Assembly (NCBI GenBank): GCA_002390485.1
Contig: DGPO01000030.1
Location: 5,530 to 18,784, forward strand
Reading direction: 5' to 3'
Length of the DNA stretch: 13,255 nucleotides
From: Halieaceae bacterium UBA4438
GTDB lineage: Bacteria > Pseudomonadota > Gammaproteobacteria > Pseudomonadales > Halieaceae
The translations under genes were made by a program, and so were the position numbers. Below, piece after piece: positions 7,442 to 13,255 of this stretch. The notes below the pieces were generated by a model. The model was given only the letters and a program-made list of their open reading frames with translations, did no database searches and was not told where the DNA came from. Every line of letters starts with the position of its first letter. Position 1 is the stretch's first letter.

Positions 7442-9451
7442 GTGGATCCATCGACGTCAACTTGGGAAACGCTTAACCACTTGTTCACTGTCGTCGTCGA
7501 TATCGACGAATTTGGACAGTCGCAGCGGATGAGTTCCTTGGTCAGGGCGCGCTTTGGTGTTTCGGCGGAGGACAGCTTTAACTTCTTTGACGCCTTCGAA
7601 TTTAAGCGCCCGGCGCGCTTTAGTGGCGGTGTTAGCGGCGCTTTAGCGTCTCCAGGGCGCCTTTTTCTTGGGTACTCTTTGGAGGCACAGTTGGGTATTC
7701 GTGGGCAGATTATTAAATCTGTTGATTTAGAGGGCGGGGCCTTGTTCGTCGGTGTACCTTGGATGGCCTGGACTCATGAGCATTGTGGCGAAGATCAGCT
7801 GCAGTTTAATGATTTTCCACCTCATGACTCCCAAATGGATCAACTGTTGTTGCTGTCCTCTCAGCAAAAAATGCTGTCAGATCTTCAGCAGCTCAACGAT
7901 GACCTGGCGGGTGCGAAGCAAACACTCGAGGGCCAAGGGGAGCTGCGACAGCGCTTTTTTAATCGAGTGAGTCATGAGGTGCGGACACCGTTGATGGGGG
8001 TCAGTAGCGCCCTTACGCTTCTGCGTGACCGACTCGATAATCACGACGCGTTAAATCTCCTGTCCTTGGCCGACGCCAGCGTTGATCGCGCGACCGAGGT
8101 CATCAACTTTGCGTTGAGTAATGCATCGGGCGAGGCCGTTGATAACGAGTCGTTGACAGTCGCTACCGATATTCGACATTTAGTGCGCAAGGTGAAAACA
8201 CTTTTCGAGGCGACAGCGTTTCAGAAAGGGCTCAGTCTCGTCACTCACGTTGATGATGCACTGGCTACACAATACTGGTGTCCTGACCTGATCGTGAGAG
8301 AAGCACTGATCAATGTCGTGAGCAACGCGGTTAAGTTTACCGCTGAGGGTGGGATTGATATTGCTGTGAAGCTCGGTGCGGCTCACGAAATGAGCGACTG
8401 GTCTCACGTAATTTTTGAGATTTCAGACTCAGGGCCCGGTATACCTGAAAGTCGACGAGCACAGGTTTTTGCCCCGTTCGAGACTGGCGTGACCCTCGAA
8501 ACACAGGGAACGGGCGGCACCGGTTTGGGTCTGAGCTCGACCGAGATTAATTTAAAAAGCATTGGGGGCTCAATCTCTGTCAGTGAGTCTAGCGCGCGCG
8601 GCGCCATGTTCAGGCTCAGTGTTCCCTTACGTCGGTGCGCAGACGGCAGGTTAGTCGAAGAGCCCGTTGAGTTGCCGCGAGTCTATGCATTTAATCAGCG
8701 GCTACTGCTCCTTGACGATTCAGTAACAAACTTGAGTCTTAACGACCAGCTGCTGTCGAGCCTTGGTTTTTCGGTTACCTGTGCCGCTTCGGGTCGTGAG
8801 GCGCTTCAGGTTGCGCAGTCGGCCGAGTTGCCTTTTGATCTTGCCTTGTTGGATATTAACTTACCCGATATGTCGGGTTATGACGTTGCACGAAAGTTGA
8901 GGGAAATTCCTGCCTGTAGTCACGCAGCGCTGTTAGCACTGAGCGCTTATTCAGAAGAAGAGGAGCGACAAAAAGCCGCTCAGGCAGGAATGTCGATATT
9001 CATCACTAAGCCTTTTAAGCGAAAAGACATTGCTGACCTGTTAGCTGATCTCTTAGATTGTGAGGACGTCACCGGCACACAGACGATCGTCAAGGAGGTC
9101 GAGTCCAGTGAGGTTTTTGATCTAGCGCCGAGTAACGAGATGATCTCTTTGCTGGGTCACGACGCCACTAGGGAGCTTGTGGAAACGCTAGAGGTCGAGG
9201 GGCGAGCCAACTTAAAGAGCTTGCAAGACGCACTATTGAAGAAGGATTTAGAGGTTGCTGAGCGTGAGTGCCACACTCTGGCCAGCAGCTGTCTCTCGCT
9301 TGGGCTGCAATCAGGTGGCCTTTTATTGCGGCAACTGGAGTTAGCACTGCGCGATAAAATGTCGCCTGAGGATGATGCCGTACTTCGGGCTGCGCAGTCT
9401 TTTGAGGCGGGGTTGTCGGCACTTCGTCAACATTTGGAGCGCAGGTCATAA
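7442..9451 (+). CDS. H-NOX-associated hybrid histidine kinase with HNOBA-like, receiver and Hpt domains
   Basis: A 669-residue cytosolic kinase without membrane segments. Residues about 10-115 resemble the HNOBA domain (haem-NO-binding associated, as in soluble guanylate cyclases and H-NOX kinases), including IRGQIIKSVDLEGGALFVG. A coiled coil (about 133-170) leads to a HisKA domain with H-box SHEVRTP (His178). HATPase_c follows, with NVVSNAVKFT (291-300), DSGPGIP (329-335) and GTGGTGLGLS (356-365). The receiver (about 418-538) has Asp425/Asp426, phospho-acceptor Asp471 in LLDINLP and Lys523. The C-terminal Hpt domain (about 562-660) has His611 in CHTLASS, where HTLKGS is usual. This gives a His-Asp-His relay that could feed Asp56 of the HD-GYP regulator and Asp51 of the NtrC-like regulator. 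Start is GTG; the protein is the likely direct partner of the H-NOX encoded just upstream. Confidence 0.93.
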   Translation: MDPSTSTWETLNHLFTVVVDIDEFGQSQRMSSLVRARFGVSAEDSFNFFDAFEFKRPARFSGGVSGALASPGRLFLGYSLEAQLGIRGQIIKSVDLEGGALFVGVPWMAWTHEHCGEDQLQFNDFPPHDSQMDQLLLLSSQQKMLSDLQQLNDDLAGAKQTLEGQGELRQRFFNRVSHEVRTPLMGVSSALTLLRDRLDNHDALNLLSLADASVDRATEVINFALSNASGEAVDNESLTVATDIRHLVRKVKTLFEATAFQKGLSLVTHVDDALATQYWCPDLIVREALINVVSNAVKFTAEGGIDIAVKLGAAHEMSDWSHVIFEISDSGPGIPESRRAQVFAPFETGVTLETQGTGGTGLGLSSTEINLKSIGGSISVSESSARGAMFRLSVPLRRCADGRLVEEPVELPRVYAFNQRLLLLDDSVTNLSLNDQLLSSLGFSVTCAASGREALQVAQSAELPFDLALLDINLPDMSGYDVARKLREIPACSHAALLALSAYSEEEERQKAAQAGMSIFITKPFKRKDIADLLADLLDCEDVTGTQTIVKEVESSEVFDLAPSNEMISLLGHDATRELVETLEVEGRANLKSLQDALLKKDLEVAERECHTLASSCLSLGLQSGGLLLRQLELALRDKMSPEDDAVLRAAQSFEAGLSALRQHLERRS

Positions 9452-9490
9452 TGCTATTATTAGATACAGCCTCGGCAAGATGACCCGGTT

Positions 9491-9518
9491 ATGAGAGCTT
9501 TTTGAGCGTAATGAGAGC
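9491..9518 (+). repeat. Short direct repeat around the MDR gene start
   Basis: ATGAGAGC occurs at 9491-9498 and again at 9511-9518, where it begins the MDR gene. The first copy opens a tiny reading frame (MRAF, stop at 9503-9505). It looks like a duplicated start or mini-ORF; function unknown and chance is possible. Confidence 0.35.
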
Positions 9519-10491
9519 CTTAGTTTGCAGCGAAATTACTGACGACTTAACGGGTGTTGAGGTCTCTGAGGTCGCAACGCCTGACCCCGGTCCCGGTGAG
9601 GTTCGCATTCGTGTTAAAGCCACGAGTGTTAATTATCCTGACCTATTGCTCTGCCAGGGAAACTATCAGTTAAAGCTCGAGCCTCCATTTACGCCAGGTA
9701 TGGATATTTCGGGCGAGATTGATGCGCTCGGAGAGGGCGTCGTTGGTTTTGCGCGGGGTGATTCTGTCGTCGGTGGTATGCGGTACGGTGGGTTTGCAGA
9801 ATTTGCGGTGGTCAGTGTTCAGGGACTTCAAAGAAAGCCCGACAATATGAGTTTTGCCGAGGCCGCGGCGTACTCGGTTGCCTACCTTACCGCCTATGTT
9901 GCCCTTGTTCGGCGTGCGAATCTGCAAGCGGGCGAAACCTTACTTGTTCACGGTGCCAGTGGCGGTGTGGGTATGGCCGCCGTTGAATTGGGCAAGTTAC
10001 TGGGCGCTTCGGTGATCGCAACGGGAGGCAGTGACTTAAAGCTCGACGCCGTAGTGGCGCACGGAGCTGACTCGGTCATAAACACTCAAGGCGGCTTTAA
10101 AGACGAGGTAAAAGCACTGACCTTTGGGCGCGGTGCCGATGTCATTTTCGACCCGGTGGGTGGCGATGTATTCGATGAGAGCGTCCGATGCATCAATTTC
10201 GAGGGTCGGTTACTGGTGGTTGGATTTACCAGTGGTCGTATCGCGACGCTTTCCAGCAATATGCCGCTGATTAAGGGCTTCTCTGTCTTGGGTGTCAGAG
10301 CAGGGGAGTACGGTCGCCGTTTTCCAGAGCGGGGCGTCGAAAATCTAGAGCAAATTTGGCAATGGGCACGGGAAGGTAAGACGCGGCCTCATGTTCATGC
10401 CGAACTTCCGCTGGATCAGGCTGTGGAGGGGTTTCATATGCTGCAGCGGCGAGAGGTTGTAGGAAAGCTGATTATTCGACCCGATGCTTAG
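9511..10491 (+). CDS. Zinc-independent MDR oxidoreductase, NADPH:quinone reductase type
   Basis: The protein has 326 residues from ATG 9511, starting MRALVCSE as family members do; an in-frame TTG at 9502 is a weaker alternative. The N-terminal GroES-like fold contains the family stretch ATSVNYPDLLLCQGNY (37-52). The Rossmann domain has nucleotide motif VHGASGGVGMAAVELGKLLGA (146-166). No cysteine cluster for structural zinc and no catalytic zinc ligands are seen, placing it with quinone oxidoreductases (QOR/Qor2-like) rather than zinc alcohol dehydrogenases. These enzymes reduce quinones or activated enones with NADPH; the substrate here is unknown. It follows the signalling operon after 59 bases with no clear terminator between, so read-through is possible. 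Its stop codon is one base from that of the convergent alkyltransferase-like gene. No strong ribosome binding site was found. Confidence 0.9.
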   Translation: MRALVCSEITDDLTGVEVSEVATPDPGPGEVRIRVKATSVNYPDLLLCQGNYQLKLEPPFTPGMDISGEIDALGEGVVGFARGDSVVGGMRYGGFAEFAVVSVQGLQRKPDNMSFAEAAAYSVAYLTAYVALVRRANLQAGETLLVHGASGGVGMAAVELGKLLGASVIATGGSDLKLDAVVAHGADSVINTQGGFKDEVKALTFGRGADVIFDPVGGDVFDESVRCINFEGRLLVVGFTSGRIATLSSNMPLIKGFSVLGVRAGEYGRRFPERGVENLEQIWQWAREGKTRPHVHAELPLDQAVEGFHMLQRREVVGKLIIRPDA

Positions 10492-10492
10492 T

Positions 10493-10819
10493 CTACGGTT
10501 GAGCGTCACTGGATTCTGGCCACACATAAGACCTCATTTTAACCTTGAAGTCTTCAACGACCACACCCTCGTCTAAGAGCCGGGTGCGCGCGACGTCACG
10601 TCGCGGGCAAGTAATTGTCCCGCCATGGCCTAATACTCGATGCCAAGGTAGCGTCGTCTCTGGCGGCAGCTGGCTCAATATTCGACCGATCCAACGCGCT
10701 TTCCGGGGAAGTCCTGCTGCTGCAGCAATGCGGCCGAAGGAAGAGACTCGTCCCTTGGGAATTTGACTCACAGTGAACAGTACACGTGTCCGCGCATCTT
10801 GGTCGTTCTCAGTCGGCAA
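10493..10819 (-). CDS. Alkyltransferase-like (ATL) DNA-lesion-binding protein
   Basis: A protein of about 108 residues with the C-terminal DNA-binding domain of O6-alkylguanine-DNA alkyltransferases. IPKGRVSSFGRIA (20-32) matches the helix-turn-helix entry. ARWIG (41-45) contains the likely arginine finger that flips the base. LPWHRVLGHGG (57-67) carries Trp59 where active MGMT has the acceptor Cys in PCHR. Tryptophan there defines ATL proteins, which bind O6-alkylguanine without removing the alkyl group and hand the lesion to nucleotide excision repair. The start is uncertain: TTG at 10819 gives a normal ATL length and an 11-base overlap with the upstream gene's end. A longer frame continues to 11008 but runs through the neighbouring gene and shows no ATL homology. 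It is the last gene of the minus-strand group. Confidence 0.85.
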   Translation of the reverse strand: MPTENDQDARTRVLFTVSQIPKGRVSSFGRIAAAAGLPRKARWIGRILSQLPPETTLPWHRVLGHGGTITCPRRDVARTRLLDEGVVVEDFKVKMRSYVWPESSDAQP

Positions 10820-11999
10820 TTCGGACGCGCCCAACGCGGTTCGAGCTGCTTTGGTGGATGAGTAAATCGCCCTCCCGAGTCTCCCAAGTGTGCCGAATAA
10901 TGCCCACGCCGGAGGGTACAGCCCAGCTCTGGAAGCGCTCTGTCGCCGGATCAAAGCGAACGAGAGCATCAGGGCGCATTCCGCTCTCGTTGTACCAAAT
11001 AATGTCATTGATTACCGTCATCGAGTAGGGGTGTGATAGGGGGCCGCTCGGGGAGTCCCACTGCTCGACAGTGCCTGTATTAACATCGAGTTTACCGATT
11101 TTTCCCAGTGAAGAATTGACGAACCAAACGTGCCCGTCGCTGTCGATGTCTAGACGTCTAATGCGGGTCTTCTCGTCGGGAATTTCATAGTAAGTCACTG
11201 CCAATGACTCTGGGTTCATTCGACCGATCGCATTGGTTCCATTAAAGGCCACGAAAAGGTCATTGTCCTGACCGACTTTGATGCCGTAGGGCTTTCGTCG
11301 AGTGTCGATTTCCGTGACCTCTCCCGTCGTCGGATTTAAACGGCCCAACATATTGGAGTGTTGGCTGGTGAAATAGAGGTTTCCATTGGGGTGAAACACC
11401 GCAGTGTGAGGATCTCGTGCCTGAGTAGGGTATTCGATAATCTCGCCTGTGGCGGGATCCAGTTTTCCAATGGTTGCGTTGCTATTGCCTGTGTACCAGA
11501 TAAATCCATCGCGATCGGGAACAATCGAGTGTGGACGGGCCGCGCTGGGCAGTAAAAACTCTTGCATCGCACCGGTAGTGGGATCTAATCGACCCACCAA
11601 AGATGCCCACATGCCGGTCCACCAGATATCACCGTCAGGCGCCTCGATCGGATCACGGGTCCTCTGGCCAAGCGAAGGTGTTAGCCACTCATCAATGACG
11701 ATGTTTGTATCACCCTCGATCAGCGTTGGTGCTTTTGACGGCTTGTGTCGGTAGTTGGCAGCGAGATAGGTGCTAATCGCGCGATCGCGCGCAGCCGGGA
11801 GCGACACCATGCTTGCGATGACGCGAGACCACTCATCGGCTGTGTCATAGCCTTGTGCTCTATCGAGATAGCGCAGGCTGTGACAGACCGAGCAAGTTTC
11901 TGAGACATCCGCCTCTGCGTCGTAGTCAGGGCCAGTGCCGACGAAGTCCGCGTGAGCTGAAGCGCTCACCAACAGGACCGTCGCCCAAAGAGTGCGCAT
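10809..11999 (-). CDS. Exported single-haem cytochrome c fused to a Vgb-like beta-propeller
   Basis: A 396-residue protein with a signal peptide (MRTLWATVLLVSASAHA, likely cleaved after residue 17). A short cytochrome c domain follows (about 18-85) with one haem-binding motif CSVCH (36-40); Met64 is a candidate sixth ligand. The rest (about 100-396) is a beta-propeller with repeats about 41 residues apart, each with a signature like IGKLDPATGEIIEY; I count six, at 135, 177, 218, 258, 301 and 346. The propeller resembles the streptogramin-lyase (Vgb) superfamily, but the family name does not imply antibiotic resistance. A periplasmic electron-transfer or substrate-binding protein is the safest reading; partner and substrate are unknown. 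The start lies 2 bases after the VOC gene stop, so the genes are co-transcribed, though no strong ribosome binding site is visible. Confidence 0.88.
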   Translation of the reverse strand: MRTLWATVLLVSASAHADFVGTGPDYDAEADVSETCSVCHSLRYLDRAQGYDTADEWSRVIASMVSLPAARDRAISTYLAANYRHKPSKAPTLIEGDTNIVIDEWLTPSLGQRTRDPIEAPDGDIWWTGMWASLVGRLDPTTGAMQEFLLPSAARPHSIVPDRDGFIWYTGNSNATIGKLDPATGEIIEYPTQARDPHTAVFHPNGNLYFTSQHSNMLGRLNPTTGEVTEIDTRRKPYGIKVGQDNDLFVAFNGTNAIGRMNPESLAVTYYEIPDEKTRIRRLDIDSDGHVWFVNSSLGKIGKLDVNTGTVEQWDSPSGPLSHPYSMTVINDIIWYNESGMRPDALVRFDPATERFQSWAVPSGVGIIRHTWETREGDLLIHQSSSNRVGRVRIAD

Positions 12000-12001
12000 G
12001 C

Positions 12002-12379
12002 CTAGACTTGCAGTAGTGTGCAGATTTTATTTCCCGACGGGTCTCTGAGGTACGCGAGATAAATATCACCCATATTGCTGTCTCGAACGCCGGGTGGCTC
12101 CTCGCAGCTTGTTCCACCGCTTGCCAGTCCCGCCTCGTGCCAGGCATCCGACGCCTCGGTACTGGGCGCTGAAAAGCCAATCGTACTGCCGTTACCGGCT
12201 GTTGCTGGGTTGCCATCGATCGGCGATGAAATCGCAAAGATACCCGTGTCTGTTATGTAAAAAACCCGACCCTTGGGATCAATAACCCCAGGCCCGTAGC
12301 CCAGCGCGGCAAATGTTGCGTCATAGAATTTGCGTGAGGCTTCGATGTCTGTTGCGCCGACCATGATGTGACTGAACAT
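12002..12379 (-). CDS. VOC (glyoxalase/dioxygenase fold) family protein
   Basis: A 125-residue single-domain protein of the vicinal-oxygen-chelate superfamily. It opens with MFSHIMVGATDIEASRKFYD, the first beta-alpha unit of the fold with His4 at a usual metal-ligand place, and ends with YLRDPSGNKICTLLQV, the typical last strands. The final strand usually carries a glutamate ligand after GN-x-I; here Cys120 takes that position, and no clear second-half histidine replaces it. Metal chemistry of the glyoxalase type is therefore doubtful. Such small proteins are often annotated as glyoxalase or bleomycin-resistance-like; neither function can be assigned. ATG 12379 is supported by AAGGAG 9 bases upstream. 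It is the first gene of the minus-strand group. Confidence 0.88.
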   Translation of the reverse strand: MFSHIMVGATDIEASRKFYDATFAALGYGPGVIDPKGRVFYITDTGIFAISSPIDGNPATAGNGSTIGFSAPSTEASDAWHEAGLASGGTSCEEPPGVRDSNMGDIYLAYLRDPSGNKICTLLQV

Positions 12380-12388
12380 GAAGTGTAG

Positions 12389-12394
12389 CTCCTT
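12389..12394 (-). promoter_or_regulatory. Ribosome binding site of the VOC gene
   Basis: AAGGAG on the minus strand, 9 bases before the ATG at 12379; it fixes the start of the first gene in the minus-strand group. Confidence 0.7.
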
Positions 12395-12397
12395 AAA

Positions 12398-12427
12398 AGA
12401 TTATTCGAATGCTGAGAGGCTACTCAA
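12398..12427 (-). promoter_or_regulatory. Weak candidate promoter for the VOC gene group
   Basis: On the minus strand TTGAGT (12427-12422) and TAATCT (12403-12398) are 18 bases apart, resembling a poor sigma-70 promoter. The start site would fall almost on the ribosome binding site, which argues against it. The real promoter should lie somewhere in the 181-base gap 12380-12560. Confidence 0.2.
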
Positions 12428-12521
12428 CCCATACGGTGATTGTCGAGGGGTGAGGGCGGGATCAGCGAAATGTTTTCTAACACAGTCGATTCAATGGAGA
12501 AACGCCAGTAATGAAATTGCT

Positions 12522-12547
12522 GGGGGTGGCGAAAAGACGCTACCCCC
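12522..12547 (-). terminator. Strong hairpin after the molybdopterin oxidoreductase gene
   Basis: GGGGGTGGCG (12522-12531) pairs with CGCTACCCCC (12538-12547) over 10 base pairs with one G-T wobble and a 6-base loop. It lies 13 bases past the oxidoreductase stop codon in the direction of that gene, as a terminator would. The sequence after it on the minus strand (AGCAATTTCATT) has no proper T-run, so it may instead slow 3' decay or terminate only weakly. Confidence 0.5.
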
Positions 12548-12560
12548 GCCCCGTTCGGCA

Positions 12561-13255
12561 CTAAACGCTGAGACTGACGGCAACACCATTGATGGCTGCG
12601 TTACCTGAGAGTTTGTCAATAAACTGTTCATCTGTTACATCATTGCAGCTCACGCCCGCATGCTCGTTTGCAATTTTTGATTGGGTGCCGCTAAGACCGT
12701 GGCCGTAGCCGTGTGGCAGACTGACCACGCCACGCATAACCTCAGACGAGGGCATCAGCTCTGCTTGGATACTGCCGACGCGGCTACTGATGGTGATGTG
12801 GGCCCCCGGTTGCCAGCCTTCGTGAGCGACGTCATCTGGGTGCATTAACAGCTGGCACCTTGGCTTGCCTTTTACAAGTCGGTGGTGGTTGTGCATCCAG
12901 GAGTTGTTGTCGCGCACGTGACGACGACCGATAAGCCGGTAGCCCTTATCAGGGAGAGACGTCTCAGCCAACAGTCTTTGTATATCATTAAGCACTTCGG
13001 GAACAGCCAGAGGAATACGTTTCTTGGGTGTTTGTAAGCGCTCAGGGCAGGAAGGTTTGAGTTCACCAAGGTCAATACCCGAGGGGTGAGCGGTCAATTT
13101 TTCGATGCTCAAGTCCCACTCGGTGTCATGGCCGTAAGGACCCGAACGCAGCGCTGCGTCAACGAGTCGATCTGGCGCCGTTGCCGGCATGGTTTCAACA
13201 CCCAAACGTTCGGCAAGTCGGTTTCCTAGCTCAGCGAAGATCTCCCAGTCGTGGA
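12561..13255 (-). CDS. Molybdopterin-dependent oxidoreductase, C-terminal part (5' partial)
   Basis: The frame is open to the right edge; the visible 230 residues are the C-terminal end of a DMSO-reductase-family enzyme. Visible residues begin with HDWEIFAELGNRLAERLG, continue with NSWMHNHHRLVKG and then the molydopterin-dinucleotide-binding domain, including LLMHPDDVAHEGWQPG and GVVSLPHGYGHG. The protein ends LSGNAAINGVAVSLSV, typical of the formate-dehydrogenase/BisC-like group that binds bis-MGD. Cofactor cluster and catalytic ligand residues lie outside the window, so substrate cannot be assigned. A TTG at 13205 could be misread as a start, but coding similarity continues upstream of it. 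No signs of breakage in the visible part. Confidence 0.9.
   Translation of the reverse strand, partial: HDWEIFAELGNRLAERLGVETMPATAPDRLVDAALRSGPYGHDTEWDLSIEKLTAHPSGIDLGELKPSCPERLQTPKKRIPLAVPEVLNDIQRLLAETSLPDKGYRLIGRRHVRDNNSWMHNHHRLVKGKPRCQLLMHPDDVAHEGWQPGAHITISSRVGSIQAELMPSSEVMRGVVSLPHGYGHGLSGTQSKIANEHAGVSCNDVTDEQFIDKLSGNAAINGVAVSLSV

Noticed and set aside
9452..9510. Sigma-54 promoter or terminator between the hybrid kinase and the MDR gene
   Set aside because: No GG-N10-GC type element with proper spacing and no stem followed by a T-run was found in these 59 bases.
10493..10819. Active methylated-DNA cysteine methyltransferase
   Set aside because: The acceptor cysteine of PCHR is a tryptophan (PWHR), which marks an ATL protein without alkyl transfer.
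10820..11008. N-terminal extension of the ATL frame
   Set aside because: It lies antisense-free but fully inside the C-terminal coding part of the cytochrome/propeller gene on the same strand, in another frame, and has no resemblance to ATL or MGMT proteins.
10809..11999. Virginiamycin B (streptogramin) lyase antibiotic-resistance gene
   Set aside because: The propeller repeats resemble that superfamily, but the protein is exported and fused to a cytochrome c domain, so resistance cannot be claimed.
12002..12379. Bleomycin resistance protein
   Set aside because: Only the general VOC fold is supported; the ligand set and context do not point to drug binding.
12378..12608. Plus-strand open frame of 76 codons in the gap beside the VOC gene
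   Set aside because: It overlaps the end of the oxidoreductase gene and the VOC gene start on the other strand, contains the hairpin, and its protein shows no recognisable features.
13203..13205. TTG as the true start of the molybdopterin oxidoreductase
   Set aside because: The frame stays open to the window edge and the residues before the TTG (HDWEIFAELGNRLAER) match the family, so the gene continues to the right.

Overview
The window looks like a chromosomal segment of a Gram-negative bacterium, most likely a marine gammaproteobacterium. Moderate GC, tight operons, DctB/NtrC-type two-component proteins and an H-NOX/hybrid-kinase pair of the kind known from Shewanella, Vibrio and Pseudoalteromonas suggest this; the exact taxon is inference. 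No RNA genes, CRISPR arrays, insertion sequences or phage genes were seen.

Positions 1-9451 are one plus-strand signalling operon of six genes with overlaps or very short gaps. In order they are: a membrane histidine-kinase-like protein open at the left edge that lacks a phospho-acceptor H-box; a large multi-pass DctB-type histidine kinase; a receiver/HD-GYP response regulator (predicted c-di-GMP phosphodiesterase); an NtrC-family response regulator whose GAFTGA loop is replaced; a stand-alone H-NOX haem sensor; and a soluble hybrid kinase with an HNOBA-like N-terminus, a receiver and an Hpt domain. The natural reading is a nitric-oxide-responsive branched phosphorelay. H-NOX controls the hybrid kinase, and membrane inputs feed the same pool. 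The outputs are c-di-GMP breakdown and transcription by a regulator unlikely to work through sigma-54.

Positions 9511-10491 hold a zinc-independent quinone oxidoreductase-type MDR enzyme on the plus strand, 59 bases after the operon. It meets a minus-strand group end to end with a single base between the two stop codons.

The minus-strand group reads, in transcription order, VOC/glyoxalase-fold protein (12379-12002), exported cytochrome c/Vgb-like beta-propeller fusion (11999-10809) and alkyltransferase-like DNA-repair protein (10819-10493). Upstream of it, a 181-base gap carries a strong hairpin. Beyond that is the C-terminal part of a molybdopterin oxidoreductase that runs off the right edge.

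The most unusual points are the two departures from canonical signalling proteins (H-box-less kinase, GAFTGA-less NtrC homologue) next to an H-NOX module, and the single-haem cytochrome fused to a Vgb-like propeller.
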